This document shows positions 1 through 9,087 of a stretch of DNA of 64,000 bases, piece by piece. The notes beneath the pieces were generated by a model that did not search any database, was not told the DNA's origin, and saw nothing but the letters and a program-made list of their open reading frames with translations. How positions within the stretch are numbered: position 1 is the stretch's first letter; each line of letters starts with the position of its first letter. The position numbers and the translations under genes were made by a program. Origin of the DNA: Mycobacterium saskatchewanense. Lineage in GTDB: Bacteria; Actinomycetota; Actinomycetes; Mycobacteriales; Mycobacteriaceae. The stretch is from assembly GCF_010729105.1 (NCBI RefSeq), contig NZ_AP022573.1, positions 1,798,001 to 1,862,000 on the forward strand, in the 5' to 3' direction.

Positions 1-2373
1 GAGCTCGACGTGTCCGAATACGACGAATCGACCGGCATCCCGCTGCGCGGGCTCGAGGAGCACAACGTCCTCGTCGTCGAAGCCGACTGCCGCTACTCCA
101 ACACCGGGGAGGGACTGCACCTGTTCGTCGACCCGGTGGACAACGAGACCTACCTGTACTCGCAGTTCGAAACCGCCGACGCGAAGCGGATGTTCGCCTG
201 CTTCGACCAGCCCGACCTCAAGGCGACGTTCGACGTCACGGTGACCGCGCCCAGGCACTGGAAGGTCGTCTCCAACGGCGCCACCGTGTCGGTCTCCCAG
301 GCGGACGGGGCCGCCGTGCACACCTTTGCCACCACACCGCGGATGAGCACCTACCTGGTGGCGCTGATCGCCGGGCCGTACGAGAGGTGGCTGGACACCT
401 ACACCGACGAGCACGGCGAGATCCCGCTGGGCATCTACTGCCGGGCCTCGCTGGCCCCGTTCATGGACGCCGAGCGGCTCTTCACCCAGACCAAGCAGGG
501 ATTCGGGTTCTACCACAAGAACTTTGGACTGCCGTACGCGTTCGGCAAGTACGACCAGCTGTTCGTCCCCGAGTTCAACGCCGGAGCTATGGAAAACGCG
601 GGCGCGGTGACCTTCCTCGAGGACTACGTGTTCCGCAGCAAGGTCACCCGCGCGTCGTACGAGCGGCGCGCCGAGACCGTGCTGCACGAGATGGCGCACA
701 TGTGGTTCGGCGACCTGGTCACCATGACGTGGTGGGACGACCTGTGGCTCAACGAGTCTTTCGCGACCTTCGCGTCGGTCTTGTGCCAGGCCGAGGCGAC
801 CGAATTCACCGAGGCATGGACGACTTTCGCGACGGTCGAGAAGTCGTGGGCGTACCGCCAGGACCAGCTGCCGTCCACCCATCCGATCGCCGCCGACATT
901 CCCGACCTGGCCGCGGTCGAGGTCAACTTCGACGGCATCACGTATGCCAAGGGCGCGTCGGTGCTCAAGCAGTTGGTGGCCTACGTCGGGCTGGAGCACT
1001 TCCTGGCCGGCCTGCGGGACTACTTCCGCACCCACGCGTTCGGCAACGCCACGTTCGACGACCTGGTCGCCGCGCTCGAGAAGGCGTCCGGGCGCGATTT
1101 GTCCGACTGGGGGCAGCAGTGGCTGAAGACCACCGGGCTGAACACGCTGCGCCCCGAGTTCGACGTCGACACCGAGGGCAAGTTCACCCGGTTCACGGTG
1201 ACGCAGGGCGGCGCGGAGCCGGGTGCCGGTGAGACGCGCGTGCATCGGCTTGCGGTCGGCATCTACGACGACGACGCGGCCGGCAAGCTCGTGCGGGTGC
1301 ACCGCGAGGAACTCGACGTCGAGGGACCTGTCACGGAAGTGCCCGCGCTGACTGGAGTTTCGCGTGGGCAGCTGGTGCTGGTCAACGACGACGACTTCAC
1401 GTATTGCTCACTGCGGCTGGATCCGCAGTCGCTGCGGACCGCGCTGCGGCGCATCGCCGACATCGCCGAGCCGCTGCCGCGCACGCTGGTGTGGTCGGCG
1501 GCGTGGGAGATGACCCGCGCGGCCGAGCTCCGGGCCCGCGACTTCGTCGCGCTGGTGTCGGGCGGGGTGCAGGCCGAGACCGAGGTCGGCGTGGCGCAGC
1601 GGCTGCTGCTTCAGGCGCAGACCGCGCTGGGTTCCTACGCCGAGCCCGGCTGGGCCCGCGAGCGCGGTTGGCCGGAATTCGCCGATCGGCTACTGGAGTT
1701 GGCGCGCGGGGCGGAGCCCGGATCCGATCACCAGCTCGCGTTCGTCAACACCCTGTGCTCGTCGGTGCTCTCGACCCGCCATGTTGTGATGCTCGCCGAC
1801 CTCCTCGACCACGATCCCGCGGAGTCGGGGCTGGCCGGGCTGGTGATCGACACCGACCTGCGGTGGCGCATCGTCACCGCGCTGGCCACCGCCGGACACA
1901 TCGACGCCGACGGGGCCGCGACACCGTTCATCGATGCCGAGGTGGAGCGCGACCCGACCGCCGCGGGCAAGCGGCACGGTGCTCAGGCCGCGGCGGCGCG
2001 CCCACAACTGGCGGTCAAGGAGCAGGCGTGGGCCACGGTGGTCGAGGACGACACCTTGCCCAACACCACCGCGCGGGCGATCATCGCGGGCATCGCGGCG
2101 CCCGGTCAGCACGAGCTGCTCAAGCCATTCACCGGCCGCTACTTCGAGGCGATTCCCGGCGTCTGGACGCGGCGATCCAGTGAGGTCGCCCAAACGGTGG
2201 TGATCGGCCTGTATCCGCACTGGGATATCAGCGACGAAGCCGTCGCAGCGGCGGACGAGTTCCTGTCCGCGCCCGATTCGGAGGTGCCGCCGGCATTGCG
2301 GCGCCTGGTGCTCGAGGGGCAGGCCGGGGTGAAGCGGTCGCTGCGGGCGCGCAAGTTCGACAGCACCGAGTAG
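1..2373 (+). CDS. pepN: Aminopeptidase N (M1 metallopeptidase), 5' end outside window
   Basis: Zinc aminopeptidase of the M1 family that removes N-terminal residues from peptides in the cytoplasm. The frame is open from base 1, and the first visible residues align with the region about 75 residues into mycobacterial PepN, so the start lies upstream of the window. The GAMEN substrate-binding motif is at nt 583-597, the HEMAH zinc motif (HExxH) at about nt 685-699, and the third zinc ligand is in the following LWLNESFA segment. The C-terminal ERAP1-like helical domain is complete and ends at a TAG. It is the first gene of the block conserved with M. tuberculosis Rv2467 onward. Internal GTG and ATG codons, such as nt 10, are not the true start. 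Confidence 0.95.
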   Translation, partial: ELDVSEYDESTGIPLRGLEEHNVLVVEADCRYSNTGEGLHLFVDPVDNETYLYSQFETADAKRMFACFDQPDLKATFDVTVTAPRHWKVVSNGATVSVSQADGAAVHTFATTPRMSTYLVALIAGPYERWLDTYTDEHGEIPLGIYCRASLAPFMDAERLFTQTKQGFGFYHKNFGLPYAFGKYDQLFVPEFNAGAMENAGAVTFLEDYVFRSKVTRASYERRAETVLHEMAHMWFGDLVTMTWWDDLWLNESFATFASVLCQAEATEFTEAWTTFATVEKSWAYRQDQLPSTHPIAADIPDLAAVEVNFDGITYAKGASVLKQLVAYVGLEHFLAGLRDYFRTHAFGNATFDDLVAALEKASGRDLSDWGQQWLKTTGLNTLRPEFDVDTEGKFTRFTVTQGGAEPGAGETRVHRLAVGIYDDDAAGKLVRVHREELDVEGPVTEVPALTGVSRGQLVLVNDDDFTYCSLRLDPQSLRTALRRIADIAEPLPRTLVWSAAWEMTRAAELRARDFVALVSGGVQAETEVGVAQRLLLQAQTALGSYAEPGWARERGWPEFADRLLELARGAEPGSDHQLAFVNTLCSSVLSTRHVVMLADLLDHDPAESGLAGLVIDTDLRWRIVTALATAGHIDADGAATPFIDAEVERDPTAAGKRHGAQAAAARPQLAVKEQAWATVVEDDTLPNTTARAIIAGIAAPGQHELLKPFTGRYFEAIPGVWTRRSSEVAQTVVIGLYPHWDISDEAVAAADEFLSAPDSEVPPALRRLVLEGQAGVKRSLRARKFDSTE

Positions 2374-2463
2374 CGGGCGGGCCCGGCTCGACGCCCTCCG
2401 CGCCATCAGCGCCTCATCGAGACGCCCGCGACGGTGGCGCCCCCGAAATCCAGGCCGCGGAAA

Positions 2464-2982
2464 CTACGCCGGGGAGATCGCCGCGCTCATGACGCGGATG
2501 GCGCTGACCAGCCCGTCGACCAGGTCACCGCGCTCGAAGGACGCCGACGCGGCGGCCACCCCGAGCGGCGCGGCCGATTCGGCGCCGCGTCCGCGGACTG
2601 CCGACCCGTAGACGACCTCGATGGCGCGCTGGTCGGGCGAGACGGCGAGCAGCACGGCGTCGTCCGGCGTGGGAACCCTGGCCAGCAGCTCGCGCGCGCG
2701 TGCGGCGGTGTCGGCGCCGAGGTCGCCCAGGTACACGGCGAACCGCGCATGCGAGGCCCGCGACCCATACTTCAGGGCGTCGTCGATGGCCACCAGGTCC
2801 TTGATCGGGAAGGGGTAGTGCACGGACAGCTCGCCGGGCTCGGTGACCCCCGAGATCCGGCCGCTGGTCGTGATCACCGAGCCCGGGGGCAGTTCCGCCG
2901 GGTCGATTGTCGCTACGTCACCACTTGCCACTGGCGCCACCTCCCACCGAAAACTCCGACTTGCCGTGTCCCCCGTGGCCAT
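2464..2982 (-). CDS. DUF5130 conserved hypothetical protein (Rv2468c-like)
   Basis: Conserved mycobacterial protein of about 172 residues. Its body resembles TPM/DUF5130 proteins: a soluble alpha/beta domain with the segment [12 protein letters not shown] followed by a helical [11 protein letters not shown] stretch. No enzymatic motif is evident. The chosen start is the ATG at 2982 (MATGDTAS); an ATG five codons upstream (2997) is also in frame. Either start lies inside the 3' end of the small membrane-protein gene 2918-3154, so the two overlap in different frames. The position in the Rv2467-Rv2470 order supports the call; the function is unknown. Confidence 0.75.
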   Translation of the reverse strand: MATGDTASRSFRWEVAPVASGDVATIDPAELPPGSVITTSGRISGVTEPGELSVHYPFPIKDLVAIDDALKYGSRASHARFAVYLGDLGADTAARARELLARVPTPDDAVLLAVSPDQRAIEVVYGSAVRGRGAESAAPLGVAAASASFERGDLVDGLVSAIRVMSAAISPA

Positions 2983-3154
2983 GGCAGACGTCCTCATCGA
3001 CCGCGGCCCAGAGGATCGGCGGGTGTGTCCACTTCTCGCCCAGCTTGTAGGTCGCGGGGTGCGGCCCCTTGCGGGACCAGATCAGCACCGAAAGCACGAC
3101 CACCAGCAGCAACGGTATGCCGATCAAGTACAGGTGGATCTCCAGCATGCTCAC
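2918..3154 (-). CDS. Small single-pass membrane protein (Rv2468A-like)
   Basis: 78-residue protein with one strongly hydrophobic N-terminal segment (about residues 6-26, [19 protein letters not shown]). A soluble tail follows, with a His/Gly-rich patch (CHGHGGHGK) near residues 57-65 and a glycine-rich end. This is the layout of a short mycobacterial membrane protein usually encoded between the HNH nuclease and DUF5130 genes. The His/Cys patch might bind a metal, but this is only a guess. Its 3' end overlaps the start of the DUF5130 gene, suggesting coupled translation. Confidence 0.7.
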   Translation of the reverse strand: MSMLEIHLYLIGIPLLLVVVLSVLIWSRKGPHPATYKLGEKWTHPPILWAAVDEDVCHGHGGHGKSEFSVGGGASGKW

Positions 3155-3202
3155 GACGCAAACGGTATCCCACGGGATGCTTCACCGATACACGTGATCG
3201 GC

Positions 3203-3868
3203 TTATGCGGCGCCTTCGCCGAGATACCGGGCCCACGCGGGATCGAGCTCCTTGACCGTCGACAGCAGTCGCCAGTGCTGCCCGGTCGGGGGCAGCGGCG
3301 TGCGGCGCAGCGCCCAGCCGAGCTCGGCGAGCAGCTTGTCGCCCTTGCGGTGGTTGCAGGTCGAGCAGCACGCGACGCAGTTCTCCCACGAGTGGTCGCC
3401 CCCGCGGCTGCGCGGCACCACGTGGTCGATCGTGTCGGCCTTGGCCCCGCAGTAGGCGCAGCAGAATCGGTCGCGGTGCATGAGCGCGGCGCGGGTCATC
3501 GGGACGCGGGCGCGGTAGGGCACCCGGACATACGTCCGCAGCTGGATCACCGACGGCACGACGATGGACTTGCTCGCCGAATGGATCACGGGCCCGGCCG
3601 GGTCGTGGTGCACCACGTCGGCCTTGCCGCAGATCACCATGACGATCGCGCGCCGCATCGGGAGCGCGGTCAGCGGCTCGTAGGTGGAATTCAGCAGCAG
3701 CACCCGTCGGCGACTCCAGATTGAGGCGGTGTCGCTGCGGGTAAGCGGGTGCGTGTCGGCGCGGGGATGACTCTCGAAGCTGTGCAGGGACGACGCGGTT
3801 GGGGGCCCGGTTAACCCTGCCGCGGCACCGGTACTGCGGTGGGTGCGGCGTCTCTTGCCCTGCGCCAT
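3203..3868 (-). CDS. HNH endonuclease family protein
   Basis: 221-residue protein corresponding to M. tuberculosis Rv2469c. The C-terminal half carries a zinc-stabilised HNH fold: two CxxC pairs (CAYCGA and CSTCNH) flank the catalytic-type segment DTIDHVVPRSRGG with the WENCVACC stretch. The N-terminal 60 residues are basic and low in complexity. The ATG at 3868 is preceded by a GGAGG ribosome-binding site and was preferred to the longer reading frame. HNH proteins of this type nick or cut DNA, but the role of this housekeeping-located copy is not established. It is divergent from glbO. Confidence 0.85.
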   Translation of the reverse strand: MAQGKRRRTHRSTGAAAGLTGPPTASSLHSFESHPRADTHPLTRSDTASIWSRRRVLLLNSTYEPLTALPMRRAIVMVICGKADVVHHDPAGPVIHSASKSIVVPSVIQLRTYVRVPYRARVPMTRAALMHRDRFCCAYCGAKADTIDHVVPRSRGGDHSWENCVACCSTCNHRKGDKLLAELGWALRRTPLPPTGQHWRLLSTVKELDPAWARYLGEGAA

Positions 3869-4011
3869 AGATCCTCCGGGGACAGTCCACCATGATTCGC
3901 CGCCGACCGCACGCCTATTGCTGGTGCGCGCCGTGTCGAAACGGTGAACACCCGGCACAGCTTCGGCCCGCCGCGGTTTGCCGCCCGGGCCATGCACCAC
4001 AATGGAGGGCG

Positions 4012-4401
4012 ATGGATCAAGTGACTTTCTACGACGCCGTCGGCGGCGCCGAAACCTTCAACGCGATCGTGTCCCGCTTCTACACGCAAGTCGCCGAGGA
4101 CGAGATATTGCGCAGGATCTACCCCGAGGACGACCTCGCGGGCGCCGAAGACCGGCTCCGCATGTTCCTCGAGCAGTACTGGGGCGGCCCGCGGACCTAC
4201 TCCGACCAGCGCGGGCATCCGCGGCTGAGGATGCGCCACATGCCCTTCCGGATCACCCCACTCGAGCGCGACGCCTGGCTGCGGTGCATGCACACCGCGG
4301 TCGCCTCGATCGACTCGCAGACCCTCGACGACGAGCACCGGCGCCAGCTGCTCGACTACCTCGAGATGGCCGCCCACTCCCTCGTGAACGCGGCCCTGTG
4401 A
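4012..4401 (+). CDS. glbO: Truncated hemoglobin O (group II)
   Basis: 129-residue 2-on-2 globin that binds haem and O2 and is linked to oxygen and redox handling at the membrane in mycobacteria. The sequence contains [11 protein letters not shown], the Trp-containing block [11 protein letters not shown] and the proximal-His region [11 protein letters not shown]. These are near-identical to M. tuberculosis GlbO, as is the C-terminal [14 protein letters not shown]. The ATG at 4012 follows GGAGG. Its TGA overlaps the ATG of the next gene (TGATG), so it is translationally coupled to aglA. Confidence 0.96.
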   Translation: MDQVTFYDAVGGAETFNAIVSRFYTQVAEDEILRRIYPEDDLAGAEDRLRMFLEQYWGGPRTYSDQRGHPRLRMRHMPFRITPLERDAWLRCMHTAVASIDSQTLDDEHRRQLLDYLEMAAHSLVNAAL

Positions 4402-5969
4402 TGGCGGACCCGATGGCGTGGTGGTCGGACGCCGTGTTCTACCAGGTCTATCCGCGGTCGTTCGCCGACAGCGACGGCGACGGCGTCGGCGACCTGGACG
4501 GTTTGGCCGGCGGGCTGGACTACCTGGAACGGCTCGGCGTCGACGCCATCTGGATCAATCCGGTCACGGTGTCGCCGATGGCCGACCACGGCTATGACGT
4601 CGCCGACCCGCGTGACATCGACCCGCTCTTCGGGGGGCTGGCCGCGTTCGAGCGGCTGGTCGCCGCGGCGCACGAGCGGGGCATCAAGGTCACCATGGAC
4701 GTGGTCCCCAACCACACCAGTTCCCAACACCCCTGGTTCCAGGCGGCGCTGGCCGCGGGACCCGGCACGGAGGCGCGTGACCGCTACTTCTTCCGAGACG
4801 GGCGGGGCCCTCGCGGGGAGCTGCCGCCGAACAACTGGGAGTCGGTGTTCGGCGGCCCCGCCTGGACGCGCGTGATCGAGCCCGACGGCAACCCCGGCCA
4901 GTGGTACCTGCACCTCTTCGACACCGAGCAGCCCGACCTCAACTGGGACAACCCCGAGGTGTTCGACGACTTCGAGAAGACGCTGCGGTTCTGGCTGGAG
5001 CGTGGCGTCGACGGGTTTCGCATCGACGTGGCGCACGGAATGGCCAAGCCGGCGGGCCTGCCGGACTCGACGGACGACAGCACGGTGCTGCGCCACACCG
5101 ACGATGACCCGCGCTTCAACAACCCGAACGTGCACGCCATCCACCGCGACATCCGCGCGGTCGTCAACGACTACCCGGGCGCGGTGACCGTCGGCGAGGT
5201 GTGGGTCACCGACAATCATCGGTGGGCCGAGTATCTGCGGCCCGACGAGCTGCACCTGGGGTTCAATTTCCGCCTCACCCGAACCGACTTCGACGCCGAC
5301 GAGATCCACGACGCGGTCCAGAACTCGCTGGCGGCCGCCGCGATCGTCGACGCCACCCCGACCTGGACGCTGTCCAACCACGACGTGGGCCGGGAGGTCA
5401 CCCGGTACGGCGGCGGCGAGGTCGGGCTGCGCCGGGCGCGGGCCATGGCCATGGTGATGCTCGCCCTGCCGGGCGCGGTGTTCATCTACAACGGCGAGGA
5501 GTTGGGCCTGGCCGACGTCGACCTGCCCGACGAGGTGCTGCAGGACCCCACGTGGGAGCGCTCGGGGCACACCGAACGCGGCCGCGACGGCTGCCGGGTT
5601 CCGCTCCCCTGGTCGGGCGACGAGCCGCCCTTCGGCTTCTCGGCCAACCCCGACACCTGGCTGCCGATGCCCCCCGAATGGGCGGCGCTCACCATCGAAA
5701 AGCAGGATGCCGACGCCGGCTCGACGCTGTCCTTCTTCCGGCGCATCATCCAATTGCACAGGGAGAGGCCGGAATTCGACGGCGGCGAGATCGACTGGCT
5801 GGCCGCACCGGCCGGCGCGTTGGTGTTCCGGCGGCGCGGCGGCGGTCTCGTCTGCGCGCTGAACGCGGGCACCCACCCGATCCCGCTCCCGCCGGGCGAG
5901 GTGATCGCAGCCAGCGCGCCGCTGAGCGACGGCGAACTTCCCCCGGACGCCGCGGCCTGGCTGGTCTAG
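4401..5969 (+). CDS. aglA: Alpha-glucosidase, GH13 family
   Basis: 522-residue cytoplasmic glycoside hydrolase of the alpha-amylase superfamily that cleaves alpha-glucosidic bonds in oligosaccharides. The conserved regions appear in order: DVVPNHTS (region I), GFRIDVAH with the nucleophile Asp (region II), VGEVWV with the acid/base Glu (region III) and LSNHDVGRE with the third acid (region IV). The N-terminal WWSDAVFYQVYPRSF is typical of oligo-1,6/alpha-1,4-glucosidases. The ATG at 4401 overlaps the glbO stop by one base. The order matches Rv2470-Rv2471. Exact substrate specificity cannot be read from the sequence. Confidence 0.93.
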   Translation: MADPMAWWSDAVFYQVYPRSFADSDGDGVGDLDGLAGGLDYLERLGVDAIWINPVTVSPMADHGYDVADPRDIDPLFGGLAAFERLVAAAHERGIKVTMDVVPNHTSSQHPWFQAALAAGPGTEARDRYFFRDGRGPRGELPPNNWESVFGGPAWTRVIEPDGNPGQWYLHLFDTEQPDLNWDNPEVFDDFEKTLRFWLERGVDGFRIDVAHGMAKPAGLPDSTDDSTVLRHTDDDPRFNNPNVHAIHRDIRAVVNDYPGAVTVGEVWVTDNHRWAEYLRPDELHLGFNFRLTRTDFDADEIHDAVQNSLAAAAIVDATPTWTLSNHDVGREVTRYGGGEVGLRRARAMAMVMLALPGAVFIYNGEELGLADVDLPDEVLQDPTWERSGHTERGRDGCRVPLPWSGDEPPFGFSANPDTWLPMPPEWAALTIEKQDADAGSTLSFFRRIIQLHRERPEFDGGEIDWLAAPAGALVFRRRGGGLVCALNAGTHPIPLPPGEVIAASAPLSDGELPPDAAAWLV

Positions 5970-6020
5970 GCGGGACCACGTGGCAAGCGCTTCGCCGCCC
6001 GCTGCTCTATATGTAATTAC

Positions 6021-7058
6021 GTGACACCCTATGAGTGGGCGGTGGTCGGGGCGGGTCCCGCGGGAATCGCGGCGGTGGGCAGGCTCCTCGATCGCGGGAT
6101 CGCCCCCGACGAGATCGCCTGGATAGACCCCGCCTTCGCGGCGGGCGACCTCGGCCGGAAGTGGCGGTCGGTGTCGAGCAACACCATCGCCGGGACCTTC
6201 CTGAGCTTCCTGCAGGGCTCGGCGGCGTTCAGGTTCGACGAGGCGCCGCCCATGCCGCTGCGGGAGATCGACCCCGACGAGACGTGCGCCCTGGCCCTGG
6301 TGGCGGAGCCCCTCGCGTGGGTCACCGGGCACCTGCGCGAACGGGTGCACATCCACGAGACGACGGCGACCGCCCTCTTCCTGGAGAGACGGCGGTGGCG
6401 AATCGAAACCGAGCTGCGAGAACTCCTTTCGAAGAACGTGGTGTTGGCCGTCGGCGCCGTCCCCAAGCGGCTCTCGTATCCGCACTTGACCGAGATCCCC
6501 GTGGAGATCGCCCTCGATCCAGAAAGGCTCGCGGAGCAGCCGCTGGACGGTGCGACGGTGGCGGTCTTCGGCTCGTCGCACTCGTCGATGATCGTCCTGC
6601 CCAACCTCCTGCACCAACCGGTCGCCAAAGTGATCAACTTCTACCGCAGCCCCCTCAAATACGCCGTCTACCTGGATGATTGGATCCTCTTCGACGACAC
6701 CGGCCTCAAGGGCCGAGCGGCGCAATGGGCTCGCGAGAACATCGACGGGGTGTACCCGGACCGATTGGAGAGGTGCTGGGTCTCCAGCCCGGACTTCGCG
6801 GCGAAGCTCGACGAGTGCGACCGCGTCGTCTACACCGTCGGCTTCGAGCGCAGGAAACTCCCCGCGACGCCGCAGTGGGGCGAGCTGGGTTACAACCGCA
6901 TCAACGGAATCATCGCTCCCGGCCTGTTCGGCCTCGGCATCGCTTTCCCGGAGTACGCGGAAGATCCCTTCGGCTACGGGCAGTTCCGGGTGGGCCTCAA
7001 GAAGTTCATGGACTACCTCAACGCCGTTCTCCCGCTGTGGTTGATGTACGGCACCTGA
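6021..7058 (+). CDS. FAD/NAD(P)-dependent oxidoreductase (pyridine nucleotide-disulphide-like)
   Basis: 345-residue flavoprotein. An N-terminal FAD-binding Rossmann motif (VGAGPAGIAAVGRL) is followed by a second dinucleotide motif (VAVFGSSHSSMIVL, about residue 180). No CxxC redox pair is visible, so it resembles N-hydroxylating or pyridine-nucleotide monooxygenase-like proteins more than disulphide reductases. The start is a GTG at 6021. The gene stands alone behind aglA and is not part of the M. tuberculosis order as I know it, so it looks like a local insertion. The substrate is unknown. Confidence 0.7.
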   Translation: MTPYEWAVVGAGPAGIAAVGRLLDRGIAPDEIAWIDPAFAAGDLGRKWRSVSSNTIAGTFLSFLQGSAAFRFDEAPPMPLREIDPDETCALALVAEPLAWVTGHLRERVHIHETTATALFLERRRWRIETELRELLSKNVVLAVGAVPKRLSYPHLTEIPVEIALDPERLAEQPLDGATVAVFGSSHSSMIVLPNLLHQPVAKVINFYRSPLKYAVYLDDWILFDDTGLKGRAAQWARENIDGVYPDRLERCWVSSPDFAAKLDECDRVVYTVGFERRKLPATPQWGELGYNRINGIIAPGLFGLGIAFPEYAEDPFGYGQFRVGLKKFMDYLNAVLPLWLMYGT

Positions 7059-7080
7059 TCGCCGGGCCGCAGCCCACGAC

Positions 7081-7278
7081 TCAACGTGATTCTTTATCCG
7101 GCTGCGCCTGGGAAGCCCCGTCGGCCAATGCGGTGACGCGGGCCAACCCGTGCCGCAACGCGCGCAAGTCGGCCGGCGCGAGATCGGCGGCCAGTTGCTC
7201 GTCGAGCGCGACCATATCGACGTCAGCTTTGGCGTAGACGCGCCCAGTCGGCTCACGGTGCTGTTCATGGTCTGCGGT
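7081..7278 (-). pseudogene. C-terminal fragment of a possible MarR-like regulator
   Basis: On the minus strand a coding-like stretch reads GRVYAKADVDMVALDEQLAADL, then LAPADLRALRHGLARVTALADG, and ends at a stop at 7081. The long C-terminal helix with the APADLRAL pattern resembles the dimerisation helix of MarR winged-helix regulators. No winged-helix core is found upstream, where the frame runs into unrelated sequence at about 7280. That is the same point where the truncated amidohydrolase on the plus strand begins. I infer a gene broken by the same rearrangement. The family call is weak. Confidence 0.35.
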
Positions 7279-7279
7279 G

Positions 7280-8006
7280 TGACGACGAACTGGCGCCGTC
7301 GCCCAATATCCCGACCGGTTCGGCGGATTCGCCCTGTTGCCCTGGCAGGCGCCGCAGGGCGCCGTCGACGAGCTTGACCGCGCGGTCAACGATCTACGAC
7401 TCTGCGGCGTCCTCATTGTGGGACGGCCGGGCGCCGATTTCCTCGACCACCCGCGCTATGCCCCCGTGCTTCAGAAGCTCAACGACCTTCGGATCCCGTT
7501 GTACATGCACCCCTTTCATCCGATCCCGGCGGTGCAAAGCGCCTATTACGGCGGCTTTGCCCCGGAGGTCACGGCGCAAGTCTCGCTTGGGGGGGTGGGG
7601 CTGGCACCACGGAGCCGGCATCCATGTGCTGCGCCTGATCCTGTCCAGAGCGTTCGAGCGCTTCCCGCAGTTGCAGATCGTCAGCGGCCACTGGGGCGAA
7701 ATGGTGCCGTTCTATCTACCGCGGCTCGACGACGTCATGCCGCCACACGTCACCGGCTTGGCCACGACCATTTCCGACGCCTACCTCCAGCACGTGTGGA
7801 TCACCCCCAGCGGAATGTTCTATCCGGCCCAATTCGACTTCATCGCACGGACAGTCGGTCTTGACCAACTGATTTGGTCCGTGGACTACCCGTACCTCAC
7901 GTTGGACGGGACCCGCAGCTTTCTCGAGCAGCTTCCGATCGGGGACGACGACCGCCACCGCATCGCCCATCGCAACGCCGAAGACCTTCTGCGCCTCGCT
8001 TTTTGA
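7280..8006 (+). pseudogene. Amidohydrolase (ACMSD-type), 5'-truncated and frameshifted
   Basis: Two consecutive plus-strand frames give one amidohydrolase barrel. The first reads DRFGGFALLPWQAPQ and then LRIPLYMHPFHPIP. The second resumes with WGWHHGAGIHVLR, IVSGHWGEMVPFYLPRLDD and SVDYPYLTLDGT. The shift lies in a run of seven G at 7589-7595. The normal N-terminal metal-binding DxH part is missing: a stop codon sits just upstream, at about 7275-7277. A homopolymer sequencing error could explain the shift but not the missing 5' part. Proteins of this family hydrolyse or decarboxylate cyclic substrates; this copy is probably inactive. Confidence 0.75.
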
Positions 8007-8020
8007 CACGCCGTTGCCGA

Positions 8021-8686
8021 TCAGCTCAGGAGCAGCGCCGGATCGCCGCGCCGCCGGTACACCGAGCCGAAGCGCGCGTCGACCCGCAGCCACGTCGGCG
8101 ATATCCGGACGCGGATGATCTCGTCGGCGCCTTCGGGCGACTGCGGCAGGAAACCCATTGCGGTCAAGGCGAACACGCACCGCAGGGGCAGTCCCACGCT
8201 GGCGTCGGCCGAGCTGACCTGGACGACCTCCTGGTCCAGCAGCGAGACGGGAGGGCCATGGGCGCCGCTGTGCTCCTTGGCAAGTCGGCCGCCCTGCTGC
8301 GCCAGGTCGAGCAGCACCCGCGCGGGGACGTCGTCGAGGTAGGTGAAGCCGGATTCCGGGGGCAGCGCGCCTCGCCACGCGGAGTCCATGGCGAACCCCG
8401 GATCGACGTAGCCGGAGGCGTCCATCGCGGACAGGCCGCGCGCCAGCGCCTCCGCGGCCACCGTCATGTCGCCGGGGCGGACCGTGCCGCCCACCACCCG
8501 GCTGGCGAGCACGTCGAAACCCGTTGCGACCCAGGCCGTCAGTAACCCGTCGGACCGCGTGCGCAGCCGGATGACGGCGGAGTCGTCCATCCGCAGCGCG
8601 TTGTCGACGAAGGCCGCCAGATCGCCGCGGTGGGCGGCCCTGGCTTCCGGGCCGACCCACAGCCCGCGCTCGGTTACCGGATCCAC
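8021..8686 (-). CDS. Conserved hypothetical protein (Rv2474c-like)
   Basis: 221-residue mycobacterial protein with no recognised catalytic motif or membrane segment. It begins [20 protein letters not shown]. The middle (GDMTVAAEALARGLSAMDASGY) is mostly helical and the C-terminus (SPTWLRVDARFGSVYRRRG) looks like beta structure. It overlaps the thioesterase gene upstream by 13 bp, so the two are co-transcribed and probably translationally coupled downstream of gdh. The function is not known. Confidence 0.75.
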   Translation of the reverse strand: MDPVTERGLWVGPEARAAHRGDLAAFVDNALRMDDSAVIRLRTRSDGLLTAWVATGFDVLASRVVGGTVRPGDMTVAAEALARGLSAMDASGYVDPGFAMDSAWRGALPPESGFTYLDDVPARVLLDLAQQGGRLAKEHSGAHGPPVSLLDQEVVQVSSADASVGLPLRCVFALTAMGFLPQSPEGADEIIRVRISPTWLRVDARFGSVYRRRGDPALLLS

Positions 8687-9087
8687 CGTTGCAGATACTC
8701 CCGATGCTGGGGGCTGAGCCGCACCAGCCGCTGCTCCTCGATATGGACGGCGGCCAGTTGCGATTCCGCGATGACGGCCGGTTTCGAATCCGGGTCGGCG
8801 AGGACGGACCGCACCTCGTAGCCCAGCGTGAAGTCGACCGCCCGCAGCCGCTTGGTCCAGATGGTCACCTGCAGCGGCGAATCGACCAGCCGCAGCTGAT
8901 CCTTATAGGTGACCCGGACGTCCGCGATCAGCAGGCCGATGGTGGTGATGTCCGCGGCGAACGGCTCGCGCAGAAAGGGCACGCGCGCCTCTTCCAGGAT
9001 GGTCACCATGGTCGCGTGGTTGACGTGCTGATACATGTCGATGTCGGACCACCGGACGGGCACCGGGGCGACGAAGCCGGCGCTCAA
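8674..9087 (-). CDS. Acyl-CoA thioesterase, 4HBT/hot-dog fold
   Basis: 137-residue single hot-dog-domain protein. The segment [18 protein letters not shown] contains the conserved Asp and the HVNH pattern of 4-hydroxybenzoyl-CoA-thioesterase-like enzymes, with EEAR and [10 protein letters not shown] further on. It is expected to hydrolyse an acyl-CoA thioester. Its ATG overlaps the stop of the glutamate dehydrogenase gene (ATGA), and its 3' end overlaps the next gene, so the three form one minus-strand operon. The natural acyl chain is unknown. Confidence 0.88.
   Translation of the reverse strand: MSAGFVAPVPVRWSDIDMYQHVNHATMVTILEEARVPFLREPFAADITTIGLLIADVRVTYKDQLRLVDSPLQVTIWTKRLRAVDFTLGYEVRSVLADPDSKPAVIAESQLAAVHIEEQRLVRLSPQHREYLQRWIR

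Noticed and set aside
4356..7268. Minus-strand frame of 970 codons
   Set aside because: It is antisense to aglA and the flavoprotein gene, which have clear motifs. The frame is open only because of high GC, and its translation is Arg/Val/Asp-rich without any domain.
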